Shown here piece by piece: positions 18,144 through 27,290 of a stretch of DNA of 64,000 nucleotides; within the stretch, counting starts at the first letter, position 1, and each line of letters starts with the position of its first letter. This DNA comes from Massilia aurea. Its GTDB lineage: Bacteria > Pseudomonadota > Gammaproteobacteria > Burkholderiales > Burkholderiaceae_D. The notes below the pieces were generated by a model. The model saw only the letters and a program-made list of their open reading frames with translations. It did no database searches and was not told the origin of the DNA. Made by a program: the position numbers and the translations under genes. The stretch is taken from NCBI RefSeq assembly GCF_014200505.1, contig NZ_JACHBX010000001.1, positions 1,984,001 through 2,048,000 of the forward strand. Direction: 5' to 3'.

Positions 18144-20411
18144 ATGATTCCTGCCCGCCCGTTTCTGCCCTTGCTGTTGTCTGCGTTGATCGTTGCTGCC
18201 CCACTGCCCGTGGCCGCGTCGATCCTGCCGGACGTGCCGGACATCAGCGCCGTCACCGACTACCGCCCCAAGATTCCGCTGCGCGTCTACAGCGCCGACA
18301 AGGTGCTGATCGGCGAATTCGGCGCCGAGCGACGCGACTTCGTGCAGATCGCGAAAGTGCCCGCCCTGATGAAGACGGCTGTGCTGGCGATCGAAGACAC
18401 GCGCTTCTACGAGCATGGCGGCATCGACTGGATCCGGGCACTGGGCGCGGCCAAGGCCAATATCACGGACTTCGGCAGCCAGGGCGCCTCGACGATCACG
18501 ATGCAGGTGGCGCGCAACTTCTTCCTGTCGCGTGACAAGACGCTGCCACGCAAGCTCACCGAAATCGCGCTGGCCTACAAGATCGAAAAGGCGCTGACCA
18601 AGGACCAGATCCTCGAGGTCTACCTGAATCAGATCTATCTGGGCCAGCGCTCATACGGCTTTTCCAGCGCGGCGCGCACCTATTTTGGCAAATCGCTGAA
18701 CGAGCTGACGCTGGCAGAAACGGCGATGCTCGCGGGCCTGCCGCAGAATCCATCGAGCAGCAATCCCATCACGAATCCGGCAGCGGCAAAGAAGCGCCAG
18801 CAGACGGTCCTGCGCCGCATGTTCGAATTAAAAGCGATCACCGAGCCGCAGTACCGGCGTGCGCTGGCCGAGCCATTGACCCTCAGACGTGACGGCGCCG
18901 GCTACGGCGGGCGCGCCGCGTGGGTCGCCGAGATCGCGCGCCAGGCCGTGCACACGCGCTTCGGCGCGGCGGCCTACGAACGGGGGATCACAGTAACGAC
19001 GACCGTCATCGCCGCCGAACAGGAGGCCGCCTGGGATGCGGTGCGCCGCAACGTCGTTGCCTATGACCGGCGCCACGGTTACCGCGGTCCAGAGGCGCGC
19101 ATCGCGCTGCCGACCGCAGGCGACGCGCGGGACGATGCGGTGGCCGCCGCGTTGCAGAAACGCCCGGCCGTGGATGGCTTCGTGCCCGCCGTCGTCGTCA
19201 GCGCCTCGGCCAAGCGCGTACGGGCTGCCACCACGGGCGGCGAGACGATCGAGATCACCGGTGCTGGCCTGCGTTTTGCTGCAGGAGCGCTGGCATCTGC
19301 TGCGAAAGCCGGCGTGAAGCTCTCGCCCGGCGCCGTCATCCGCCTGAGCAAATCGCAAGGCGACTGGGCGATCACGCAGCTGCCCGAAGTGGCGGCCGCC
19401 TTCGTCGCGGTCGATGCCGGTACGGGAGCCTACCGCGCGCTGGTGGGCGGCTTCGACTTCGGGCTGAACAAGTTCAATCACGTGACGCAAGCCTGGCGCC
19501 AGCCCGGATCGAGCATCAAGCCGTTCGTGTATTCGGCGGGCCTGGAACGGGGGTTCTTTCCCGGCACGCCGATTCTCGACGCGCCGCTCGACCTTGGCGG
19601 CGAAAACGGCGCTGCCGGCTGGTCGCCGCGCAATGACGACAATACGTTCGAGGGCCCCGTGACGGTGCGCCATGCACTGACGCGCTCGAGGAACGTGCCC
19701 ACCGTGCGCATGCTGCAGGCGATCGGCGTGGACGACACGCGCGCGCACCTGGCGCAATTTGGCTTCGACGCCGCGCGCCATCCGCGCAACCTGACCATGG
19801 CCCTTGGCACGGGCGCCGTCACGCCGCTGCAGATGGCGGGCGCCTACACGGTGCTGGCGAACGGTGGTTACCGGGTCGAACCGTGGCTGATCGCCCGCAT
19901 CCAGGACGGCGACGGCAAGGTCGTCTACGAACACGCCCGCAAGGAACCGGTGAGCGTGCTCGATGCGCGCAACGCGTTCATCACCGACAGCATGCTGCGC
20001 GACGTGGCGCGCGTGGGTACGGCGGCAGCCGCGTCACGCCAGCTGGGGCGCAGTGACCTGGCCGGCAAGACTGGCACGACGAGCAATGCAATCGACGGCT
20101 GGTTCGCCGGCTACAGCGGTCCGGTGGTGGCGGTGGCGTGGATGGGCTATGACGAACCGCGCTCGCTGGGCGGACGCGAATTCGGCGCGACTCTCGCACT
20201 GCCGATCTGGGTCGACTACATGCGCGTCGCGCTGGCCAAAGCCCCAGAACGCGCACCGCTGGTGCCCGACGGCGTCGTGAACGTCGGTGGCGACTGGGTG
20301 TATGCGGAGTACGCGGATCAGCAGCAGCAGTTGGAAACGCCACCGCCGTCGGTGGACAGCATCGACACGCTGATGGAGAACCTGTCGCAGGAACCCCCGC
20401 CGCGCCAGTAG
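18144..20411 (+). CDS. mrcA: bifunctional penicillin-binding protein 1A-type (class A PBP)
   Basis: This 755-residue cell-wall synthase acts on lipid II in the periplasm. The N-terminal GT51 glycosyltransferase has Glu84 in AIEDTRFYEHGGIDW, then GASTITMQVARNFFL and LEVYLNQIYLGQRSYGFSSAARTYFGK. The transpeptidase has SxxK at 456-459 (PGSSIKPF), SRN, and KTGT at 642-645. The N-terminus is a short hydrophobic stretch ending AAPLPVAAS, which resembles a cleavable signal more than the usual charged cytoplasmic tail plus anchor. Whether it stays membrane-tethered is uncertain. Its stop codon directly abuts that of the convergent phosphoesterase gene. Confidence 0.92.
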   Translation: MIPARPFLPLLLSALIVAAPLPVAASILPDVPDISAVTDYRPKIPLRVYSADKVLIGEFGAERRDFVQIAKVPALMKTAVLAIEDTRFYEHGGIDWIRALGAAKANITDFGSQGASTITMQVARNFFLSRDKTLPRKLTEIALAYKIEKALTKDQILEVYLNQIYLGQRSYGFSSAARTYFGKSLNELTLAETAMLAGLPQNPSSSNPITNPAAAKKRQQTVLRRMFELKAITEPQYRRALAEPLTLRRDGAGYGGRAAWVAEIARQAVHTRFGAAAYERGITVTTTVIAAEQEAAWDAVRRNVVAYDRRHGYRGPEARIALPTAGDARDDAVAAALQKRPAVDGFVPAVVVSASAKRVRAATTGGETIEITGAGLRFAAGALASAAKAGVKLSPGAVIRLSKSQGDWAITQLPEVAAAFVAVDAGTGAYRALVGGFDFGLNKFNHVTQAWRQPGSSIKPFVYSAGLERGFFPGTPILDAPLDLGGENGAAGWSPRNDDNTFEGPVTVRHALTRSRNVPTVRMLQAIGVDDTRAHLAQFGFDAARHPRNLTMALGTGAVTPLQMAGAYTVLANGGYRVEPWLIARIQDGDGKVVYEHARKEPVSVLDARNAFITDSMLRDVARVGTAAAASRQLGRSDLAGKTGTTSNAIDGWFAGYSGPVVAVAWMGYDEPRSLGGREFGATLALPIWVDYMRVALAKAPERAPLVPDGVVNVGGDWVYAEYADQQQQLETPPPSVDSIDTLMENLSQEPPPRQ

Positions 20412-21248
20412 CTACAGCTCGATCACGAGCGCCGGACGATACCCTTCCTGCTCGCCCTTGCTAAGATACCCGAGCGGATTGGCGATGACGCGGCAGCCCC
20501 ATGACAGCGGGCCGTCGCGGCCCTCGACCACGTAATCGTTCGCGCAGTGCAGGTGACCATGCATCCACACCTGCGCGCGCTTGAACAGTTCATCGAGCGA
20601 ATTGCAGAAGCCGGCCGTGCCGGGTGTCTTGCCGTAGCGCGGGTCGGCGCTTTCGAGGCTCGGGGCAAAATGCGTGACGACGACCGTCTTGCCCTCGAAC
20701 GGCGTGGCCAGCGCAGCGCGCAGCCAGGCCTGACAATCGAGCGCCAGTGCGCGGATGCCTTCGGCCAGCACCGGCTCGCCATCCTTGATGGTCGTGTTCT
20801 TGCTCAGGTAGTAGTTTGCGGCGCGGAAGGCCTTGGTGCGCTGCTGCAGCTGCTTCGTCAGCGGCGCGCCCTCTTCCACCAGCGCGTCGAAGTCGCTCCA
20901 CAGCGTGGTGCCGATGAAGCGCACGCCATCGATGGTGACGATTTCACGATCGAGCCAGGTGATGCCCAGGCGCGCGCAGGTTTCTTGCAGGCGCGCGTAG
21001 GTGGCGTCGTAGTCGAGCGCGTCGAATTCGTGGTTGCCGGGGATGAACAGCACCTGCGCCTGCGCCAGGGCAGGCACCAGCAGTGGTGAAAAACGTTCCA
21101 GCCCGAAGTCCTGCGTGAGCAGGCGCGAGCCGGGTTGGTACGAGCCGATGTCGCCGGCCAGCACCACGACGTCCGTGCCGGGCAGGATCTGCGGCTGGAA
21201 GTCGGGGTACCGTTCGAGGTGGAGGTCGGAAAAAAGCTGTATGCGCAT
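20412..21248 (-). CDS. calcineurin-like metallophosphoesterase
   Basis: This 278-residue cytoplasmic phosphoesterase carries all five metal-binding blocks of the family: SDLHLE (residues 7-12), GDIG, GNHEF, VVTHFAPS and HGHLH. The substrate cannot be read from sequence; relatives act on nucleotides or phosphodiesters. It starts with MRIQLFSDLHLE, so the first metal ligand is within the first ten residues, which fixes the start. It is convergent with mrcA, with no bases between the two stop codons, and lies downstream of the siderophore receptor with no clear operon link. Confidence 0.88.
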   Translation of the reverse strand: MRIQLFSDLHLERYPDFQPQILPGTDVVVLAGDIGSYQPGSRLLTQDFGLERFSPLLVPALAQAQVLFIPGNHEFDALDYDATYARLQETCARLGITWLDREIVTIDGVRFIGTTLWSDFDALVEEGAPLTKQLQQRTKAFRAANYYLSKNTTIKDGEPVLAEGIRALALDCQAWLRAALATPFEGKTVVVTHFAPSLESADPRYGKTPGTAGFCNSLDELFKRAQVWMHGHLHCANDYVVEGRDGPLSWGCRVIANPLGYLSKGEQEGYRPALVIEL

Positions 21249-21312
21249 GGCCGGCGAGTATAGCGCAAGCGCCCTTCGCCGGCCCGCAACGCACGCGGGT
21301 CAAAAGCCGATC

Positions 21313-23580
21313 TTAGAACCCGATATTGGCCGTCAGGCTGGCCGAACGCGCCACGCCGGGCGTGTAGCGGTAGCCGCTCTTATTGATCGCGACGACATAT
21401 TTTTCGTCGGTCAGGTTGTAGACGTTCAGGCGCAGGTCGATGTTCTTCGTCAAGCGGTAACCCAGCATCGCATCGACCACCCAGTACGAATCGGTGTAGG
21501 CCGGGGTGCCGATGGCGCCGTCGGTGCCGCGTTTGAGCTTGTCCGAGAAGCGCGCGCCGCCGCCGATGCGCAGGCCCCATGGCAAATCATACGAGGTCCA
21601 GGCGGTGAACGATTGCTTCGGCGTGTAGGTCAGGCTGTTTTCGCCCGAGGCAGTCACGTTGCGGCCACGTTCGACGCTGGTGTCCATGTAGACGTAGCCG
21701 GCGCTGACGAGCCAGTGCGGCGCCAGTTCGCCCGTTGCGCCCAGCTCGACGCCCTGCACGCGCTTCTCGCCCGTCTGGTAGTACTGCAGGTTGACCGGAT
21801 CCTGCTCGACCTCGTTCTTGACATCGGTGCGGAACAGCGCGCCCGACAGCGACAGCTTGGACTTGAGCAGATCGAGCTTGCCGCCAAATTCGGTGGTGGT
21901 CGACTCTTGCGGATCGTAGATCGGATTCTGCGCGCTGTTGGCATTGCCCGAGACGGTGAAGTTGCCTCCCGGCGGCTGCTTCGAGCTGGCCACCATCGCA
22001 TACACGCTGCTGTTGGCGGTCGGCTTGTACAGGGCCGACAGCTTGCCGTTGACCAGGTTGTCGCCGACCTTGAAGCGGTTCGCCACGAGCACGTTATTGG
22101 TCAGTGCCACGGTCGAGTAGTCAGCGCGGAAATGGTCGACCCGCACGCCGCCATTGATGATCCAGCGCTCGCCGATCTTGGCGGTATCGAACACGTACAG
22201 GCTCTGGGTATCGACCTCGCCTTCGTTGTAGGCGCCGGTGCGGTGCACGTTCACGGGCGTGGTCGGCGCATCGTTCGGATTCGGGTTGTAGATGTTCGCG
22301 GCCGGCAGCGTGCCCAGGCCCGTCAGGCCCCAGGTGGTCTGGCGCTCGCTGGTCAATTCCAGACCGCTCACCAGCGTGTGCTTGACCGCCCCGGTGTCGA
22401 ACTGCGACGTCAGCGTCGTCACGTTGGTCAGGATTTTATTTTCCTGGTCCTTGCCGGTGCGGATGCTGCGCGCCAGCGTCCAGCTGTTCGGGTCGGCCGG
22501 GTTCGGGGTGCCCAGGTTGGCGGCGCTGGTCAGGAATGCACTGAGCAAGTAATCCTGCGACGTCTTGCCGTAGCGGCTCGTGTTTTGCAGCTTCATCGTC
22601 GGCGAGAAGTCATGCTCGATGCGCACGGTGGCCATGTCGGCCTTCACGTCGTCGTAGTCGCCGGTCGAACCATAGAAGTTCTTCGGATCGACCTTCTTGC
22701 CGTCCGTGACGAACGGCCGGGTGCGGTCCGGGCTCGTGTACCCAGGCAGGCCAATGACGTAGACGCCACCGTCGGGGATGTTGTTCTGGTCGACGTGCAG
22801 GTAGTCCAGATGCACGCGCGTGGCGCCGTTCAGGCCAAAGCCGATGCTCGGCGCGATTGCCCAGCGCTTGTTCTCGACCACGTCGCGTGAGGCGCTGCCC
22901 GCATCCTGGGCCAGCACGTTCAGACGCACCGCAATGCCGCGCTCTTCGTCGAGCACCTGGTTGACGTCGGCCGTCACGCGCTTTTGCGAGCCGCTGCCGC
23001 CGGTGATCGCGGTCGACATCGCGTTGGTCATGCTGGCTTTTTTCGACACCAGGTTGACCGAGCCGGTCGGCGAACCGCGGCCATTGTCGGTGCCCGCCGG
23101 GCCCTTGAGCACTTCGATCTGTTCGAGGTTGAAGACGTCGCGCGAGATCGAGCCGATGTCGCGCACGCCGTCGACGAAAATGGAGCTCGACGTGTCAAAG
23201 CCGCGCATGAAGATTGCGTCGCCGGTGGTGGTGTTGCCGTTCTCGCCGAGGAAGAACGCGCCCACGCCTGGCGTGTTGCGCAGCGCTTCGGTGAGCGTCA
23301 GGGCGCCCTGCTGCTCGAACAGTTCTTTCTTGATGACCTGGAGCGTCTGCGCGGTATCGACGAGGCGCTCGGTGTACTTGGGCGACGACGCCTGTTCGGC
23401 GCGGAACGCGTTTTCGTATTTGCCGACGATTTCGACCTTAGTTTCAGGAACGACGTCGACGGGGGCCGCTGCATCGATGCCGGCAGCCTGCGCGCCGAGC
23501 GGCAACAGGACAGCGGCCAGCGCGGTGCGCATGACCTGGTTGCGGGTGGACGAATGCTTGCGGCTTGTTATTGCTTTCAT
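21313..23580 (-). CDS. fiu: TonB-dependent catecholate siderophore receptor (Fiu-like)
   Basis: This 755-residue outer-membrane receptor takes up ferric catecholate siderophores with TonB energy. After a signal peptide (to about residue 33) comes a TonB-box-like stretch VEIVGKYENAF. The plug domain follows (LTLTEALRNTPGVGAFFLGENGNT, FMRGFDTSSSIFVDGVRD, VEVLKGPAGTDNGRG-type). The 22-strand barrel ends RYTPGVARSASLTANIGF with a terminal Phe, as expected for outer-membrane barrels. Most similar by memory to Fiu. A Fur-box-like sequence lies 85-100 bases upstream, so iron repression is expected. Confidence 0.9.
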   Translation of the reverse strand: MKAITSRKHSSTRNQVMRTALAAVLLPLGAQAAGIDAAAPVDVVPETKVEIVGKYENAFRAEQASSPKYTERLVDTAQTLQVIKKELFEQQGALTLTEALRNTPGVGAFFLGENGNTTTGDAIFMRGFDTSSSIFVDGVRDIGSISRDVFNLEQIEVLKGPAGTDNGRGSPTGSVNLVSKKASMTNAMSTAITGGSGSQKRVTADVNQVLDEERGIAVRLNVLAQDAGSASRDVVENKRWAIAPSIGFGLNGATRVHLDYLHVDQNNIPDGGVYVIGLPGYTSPDRTRPFVTDGKKVDPKNFYGSTGDYDDVKADMATVRIEHDFSPTMKLQNTSRYGKTSQDYLLSAFLTSAANLGTPNPADPNSWTLARSIRTGKDQENKILTNVTTLTSQFDTGAVKHTLVSGLELTSERQTTWGLTGLGTLPAANIYNPNPNDAPTTPVNVHRTGAYNEGEVDTQSLYVFDTAKIGERWIINGGVRVDHFRADYSTVALTNNVLVANRFKVGDNLVNGKLSALYKPTANSSVYAMVASSKQPPGGNFTVSGNANSAQNPIYDPQESTTTEFGGKLDLLKSKLSLSGALFRTDVKNEVEQDPVNLQYYQTGEKRVQGVELGATGELAPHWLVSAGYVYMDTSVERGRNVTASGENSLTYTPKQSFTAWTSYDLPWGLRIGGGARFSDKLKRGTDGAIGTPAYTDSYWVVDAMLGYRLTKNIDLRLNVYNLTDEKYVVAINKSGYRYTPGVARSASLTANIGF

Positions 23581-23661
23581 GGCGAGGCGGTCTCTTTGCT
23601 GTGAGTGAGTGAAAACACTGCTTGAAAAACAATGATTCTAACGGGAATGTAAGGACATGTA

Positions 23662-23680
23662 AACGATAATCATTATCATT
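23662..23680. promoter_or_regulatory. Fur box upstream of the siderophore receptor
   Basis: GATAATCATTATC (23665-23677) is a perfect 6-1-6 inverted repeat of the Fur hexamer GATAAT, flanked by AT-rich bases. It lies about 85 bases upstream of the receptor start, in the expected promoter position. Fur with Fe2+ would repress the receptor. Confidence 0.8.
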
Positions 23681-23942
23681 TGCATTCGTACGACACCATT
23701 GAGACAGGTCATGCCAGGCTAACAACCAGCAACCATGAGAGATGGGGAAACGCCCATGCAGGGCAGCGCGCGCGCCCCTGTCGGGCTGATCTGTCTGCAG
23801 GTCAGCAGACTTTGCGGGGAGTTTACGGGGACGGTTGCAATCACGCAGCGCGTGTTGCGCATCCGGGTCTGGCAGCAGCCGCGACCCGGGACGCAAAATT
23901 CACGGTAGGTATGGAGCGGACCGGACGACCCAGAGGGAAAGG

Positions 23943-23982
23943 ATTGGTGTCAGGTCTGAGAAAGAATTGGTATCAGATCTGA
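23943..23982. repeat. two imperfect 17-base direct repeats (ATTGGTGTCAGGTCTGA type)
   Basis: ATTGGTGTCAGGTCTGA at 23943-23959 and ATTGGTATCAGATCTGA at 23966-23982 differ at two positions and start 23 bases apart. Similar GGTGTCAGGTCTGAC-type motifs are, from memory, common in proteobacterial intergenic regions, sometimes near REP-associated transposases. No transposase is present here. Confidence 0.5.
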
Positions 23983-24079
23983 CATTCAGACACGCCTCGG
24001 CAGTAACGCACCCGTATCCGTCTGACTGGAATACGTGTTGCATTGAGCTTGCGTCAGAATGCCAGACCTGGCACATCAA

Positions 24080-25792
24080 TCAGCCTGGCACCTCCATGCG
24101 CGCCCCGCTGAGGCTGAGAACAGCGCTTTTCGTGCTTGCCTTCCGGATTGCGGCAACAGGCTTGCGTGCAACCGGCGTGGTCGAGACACTGGCAGCAGGC
24201 TGCACGTTGCCACCTCGCGTTGTCTGCGCACCCGAAACCAGTTTGAAACTGTCGACCAGCTGGGTCAATTTTCCTGCCTGACTCTGCATGTTTTCGGCAG
24301 CGGCTGACGCTTGTTCGACCAGCGCCGCATTTTGCTGCGTGACCTCATCCATTTGCGTGATCGCATGGTTGACCTGTTCGATGCCGTCACTTTGCTCCTG
24401 GCTGGCCGAGGTGATGTCGCTCATGTAGCCCGCGACCTGCTGCACCTGTGTAACGATCTCATCCATCGTCTTGCCCGCATCGTCAACCAGCTTGCTGCCA
24501 GCCTCGACTTTTTCCACCGAGTCGCCGATCAGGGACTTGATCTCTTTGGCGGCGCCTGCAGAGCGCTGCGCAAGATTGCGCACCTCGGCGGCCACCACGG
24601 CGAAGCCGCGGCCCTGTTCACCGGCGCGCGCCGCCTCGACTGCGGCGTTCAGGGCCAGGATATTCGTCTGGAATGCGATGCCGTCGATGACGCCGATGAT
24701 ATCGACGATCCTGCGCGAGCTTTCCCTGATCGACCCCATCGTGCCGACCACCTGGCCAACCGCCTTGCCGCCTTTGATCGCCGTTTCGGAGGCAGACGCA
24801 ACCAGTCGGTTCGCCTCGCGTGCACTGTCCGCGTTCTGTTTGACGGTGCTCGTCAGTTCTTCCATCGACGAGGCGGTTTCCTCCAGCGAACTCGCCTGCG
24901 ATTCGGTGCGGGCTGACAGGTTGGCATTGCCAGTTGCGATTTCCGCCGCACCGATATTGACAACATCGGTAGCTTCCTTGATCTGGCCGACCAACAGCTT
25001 CACATTCGTTTGCAGCACGCGCAGGGTTTGCATCATCTGCGCAAATTCGTCATCGCCGTTGGCGTCGATCCTGGCGCTCAGGTCGCCAGCGCTCATCCGT
25101 TCGATATCCTGCTTGACGTTTCGCAGCGGCACGACAACCGCGCGGTACAGCAGGAATCCGGACACCAGACCCAGGACGATGCCGATGGTGGACGCGGCGA
25201 TCGACCATGCGTCGAATTGCTGGTTTCCCGAAGCCGAGAACAGCAGGTTTGCCATGAACAACAGCGTCAGCAGACCGGACGACAGCATGATTTTCGACCT
25301 GATCGACAGGATCGCCAGCAAGTCGAAGCGCCGAAAGAAGGAGCGTGCGACGATCGAGCCGCCGTGCACCTCGAATTCGTTGCTGCCGCTCTTGATCGCG
25401 CGATAGGCCTGCTCAGCGGCAGCCACCTGCTCCCGGCTCGGCTTGACGCGAACCGATGTGTAGCCGACCATTTTGCCGTCTTCCAGCATGGGCGCAGCAT
25501 TGGCCTCGACCCAATAATAATCGCCGTTCTTGCAGCGATTTTTCACCATGCCAGTCCATGCTTTTCCAGCCTTGATCGTGCTCCAGAAATCCTTGAACGC
25601 TTCCGCCGGCATATCCGGGTGACGCACGATATTCTGCGGAGAGCCAATCAGTTCTTCTTCCGAAAATCCGCTGATTTTGCAGAAATCATGGTTGACGTAC
25701 GTGATATTTCCGTTCAAGTCAGTTTTGGAAACAACCGTTTCCGTCTCCTTCAAGATGTATTCGGAATTGGTAACTGGCATATTGGTTCGCAT
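24080..25792 (-). CDS. Aer-like PAS methyl-accepting chemotaxis protein
   Basis: The 570-residue receptor starts with a PAS domain (residues ~10-120; [46 protein letters not shown]), like the FAD-binding PAS of the aerotaxis receptor Aer. Two closely spaced membrane segments (IMLSSGLLTLLFMANLLFSA and IAASTIGIVLGLVSGFLLY) come next, then a HAMP domain and the signalling domain with tip [33 protein letters not shown]. The start at 25792 has GGGAG six bases upstream. There is no C-terminal CheR-binding pentapeptide. It lies 95 bases downstream of the CarH-like regulator on the same strand. A close paralogue is at 33245-34879. Confidence 0.9.
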   Translation of the reverse strand: MRTNMPVTNSEYILKETETVVSKTDLNGNITYVNHDFCKISGFSEEELIGSPQNIVRHPDMPAEAFKDFWSTIKAGKAWTGMVKNRCKNGDYYWVEANAAPMLEDGKMVGYTSVRVKPSREQVAAAEQAYRAIKSGSNEFEVHGGSIVARSFFRRFDLLAILSIRSKIMLSSGLLTLLFMANLLFSASGNQQFDAWSIAASTIGIVLGLVSGFLLYRAVVVPLRNVKQDIERMSAGDLSARIDANGDDEFAQMMQTLRVLQTNVKLLVGQIKEATDVVNIGAAEIATGNANLSARTESQASSLEETASSMEELTSTVKQNADSAREANRLVASASETAIKGGKAVGQVVGTMGSIRESSRRIVDIIGVIDGIAFQTNILALNAAVEAARAGEQGRGFAVVAAEVRNLAQRSAGAAKEIKSLIGDSVEKVEAGSKLVDDAGKTMDEIVTQVQQVAGYMSDITSASQEQSDGIEQVNHAITQMDEVTQQNAALVEQASAAAENMQSQAGKLTQLVDSFKLVSGAQTTRGGNVQPAASVSTTPVARKPVAAIRKASTKSAVLSLSGARMEVPG

Positions 25793-25887
25793 GGCTGTCT
25801 CCCTGGATAGTGCGTTGTCATTCAATCGAGCTGCATTACATTGTCATTGGCGCGTTTTGGCCGCCGCTGCCATGTCATTACTGCACA

Positions 25888-26841
25888 TCAGCGTTCCGCA
25901 TTCGACGGCAGTGGATTGGGTGGCCGCCTTGATCGCTGTGAATACTTTGCCCGGCCATACTTACGCACTGCATCGATCACATCGTGCAAGGTCAGCAATA
26001 ACCTGATGCCTCTCGGCGAACGGTCCAATCCTGTCGCACCTGCGCCGCCTATCCAGATTTCCATGCTCTGCGGTACCACGCTGCGTAATTCTTTTAAATA
26101 AGGAAGAATCCGTCGCTTTGGAAATGCTGCGCTAAAGCATAGACAGACGATATCTGCGCGATAATCGGCGGCGGCAACCGGTATCTCCTGAACAGGCGTC
26201 TCGGGGCCCAGCGAAATGCAGCACGCGCCGTGTAGCGACGCCAAACCGTTCACCATCAGAATGCCCAGCGTATGCAGCTCGCCGGATGGCGTCGTGATCA
26301 ACATGCGGGGGCGGCCGTCGGGTTTTGTTACCTGTGATATCGCTTCTCGGATCAAGCTCTGTATCATTTCTGAATACACATGCTCATCTCGAATGCCGAT
26401 TTTTCCTTGCTCCCAAGCTGTTCCCACAGCGCCGTTCAGCGGACACATCACTTCCAGGACAAATTTTTCCAGACCGAGGTGTCCCACCTCCTGCTTGAGT
26501 CGGGATTCCAGCGCGGTGCGATCACGCGACTCAAGCAGCATCATCAACTCGTTCACTACCTGGGATTCTGTAGCAGGCACTGATGTCGCGATGCTCTGTT
26601 CGTGCAGCAGAGATTGCAACGCCTCCTCACTCATTGGCACCAGCTGGGATGGACGCATGCCGTTGTCGATCAGCCGTTTGATCAGCTTGAGGCGTGCCGT
26701 CTGGTGCGCTGCATAGACCCGATGGCCGCTGGCGTCTCGCTCTGGCACAGGAAAACCATAGCGTTCTTCCCACTTGCGTAACACTTCCTTCGAAATGCCA
26801 CTATCAAGGGAAATTGCTGCAATTGTGCAAACATCCGACAT
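25888..26841 (-). CDS. MerR-family regulator with B12-binding domain (CarH/LitR-like)
   Basis: This 317-residue protein has an N-terminal MerR helix-turn-helix (residues 1-75; GISKEVLRKWEERYGFPVPERDASGHRVY). A helical linker and a cobalamin-binding domain follow. The light sensor CarH is marked by W-x9-EH, present here as W143 with E153-H154. It also has ExHxxG, the lower cobalamin ligand, present as E188-L-H190-T-L-G193. The residue after Trp143 is Glu rather than the His that CarH of Thermus uses as upper ligand after light. It may therefore sense light or B12 in a modified way. GAGG precedes the ATG. A perfect 11-bp palindrome lies 24 bases upstream of the start codon and may be its own operator. 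Confidence 0.88.
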   Translation of the reverse strand: MSDVCTIAAISLDSGISKEVLRKWEERYGFPVPERDASGHRVYAAHQTARLKLIKRLIDNGMRPSQLVPMSEEALQSLLHEQSIATSVPATESQVVNELMMLLESRDRTALESRLKQEVGHLGLEKFVLEVMCPLNGAVGTAWEQGKIGIRDEHVYSEMIQSLIREAISQVTKPDGRPRMLITTPSGELHTLGILMVNGLASLHGACCISLGPETPVQEIPVAAADYRADIVCLCFSAAFPKRRILPYLKELRSVVPQSMEIWIGGAGATGLDRSPRGIRLLLTLHDVIDAVRKYGRAKYSQRSRRPPNPLPSNAER

Positions 26842-27290
26842 GGAAACCTCGGTTTTTATCTAAATGTCTTAGACAAAAGTATGATTTATTCCTTACCTCA
26901 ATGCAACATGTATTTACATTTGCGAAATATCATTTCGAACAAATAACTTTTGAATCTAAGTGGGTTGTTCAGTAATATCGCAATGGCTTTATTCATCGGT
27001 GTTTGAACTTCAGTAGACGAACATTCAGATTCGGAAGTTGGTGTTACCTTCCAGCGTCGAGAAAAAGTTTTCTGACCGATGCATAACGCATACGCAAGCG
27101 CTGGTTTCAATTTTCGGCATCAGGACGGCGCCCCATGTCAACCGCTTTCCAGGCACAACAAGGTATCCACCGGATTGCAAATGGGTGCAGAGCCAGTTTA
27201 ATGTGTCTAAATTGGCACGTTGCCAGCCTGGATTGCGCTAAACTTCAAATCAGCCGACGCAGTCGTCCAACACTTACCACGAACCAATTC
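26842..27290. other. AT-richer intergenic region between divergent genes
   Basis: These 449 bases separate the CarH-like gene (minus) from the small exported-protein gene (plus). They are clearly AT-richer than their surroundings. The left end holds the palindrome at 26865-26875. I see no supported gene in the rest; open frames here are short and without ribosome-binding sites. Confidence 0.5.
26865..26875. promoter_or_regulatory. 11-bp palindrome TGTCTTAGACA before the CarH-like gene
   Basis: TGTCT-T-AGACA is an exact inverted repeat 24-34 bases upstream of the start codon. On the minus strand, TTGCAT and CATACT at 17-base spacing could be the promoter, with the palindrome just after the -10. 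That position suits autorepression by the MerR-type product (inference). Confidence 0.45.

Larger units (their letters stand above)
23581..24079. other. long intergenic stretch with Fur box and short repeats
   Basis: No convincing gene lies in these 499 bases. The left end holds the receptor promoter region and Fur site (23662-23680). Two 17-base repeats lie at 23943 and 23966. Short open frames here lack a ribosome-binding site and protein-like composition. Confidence 0.5.

Noticed and set aside
26898-27241. Short open frames in the AT-rich region before the small exported gene
   Set aside because: They lack ribosome-binding sites and recognisable composition, and overlap one another on both strands.
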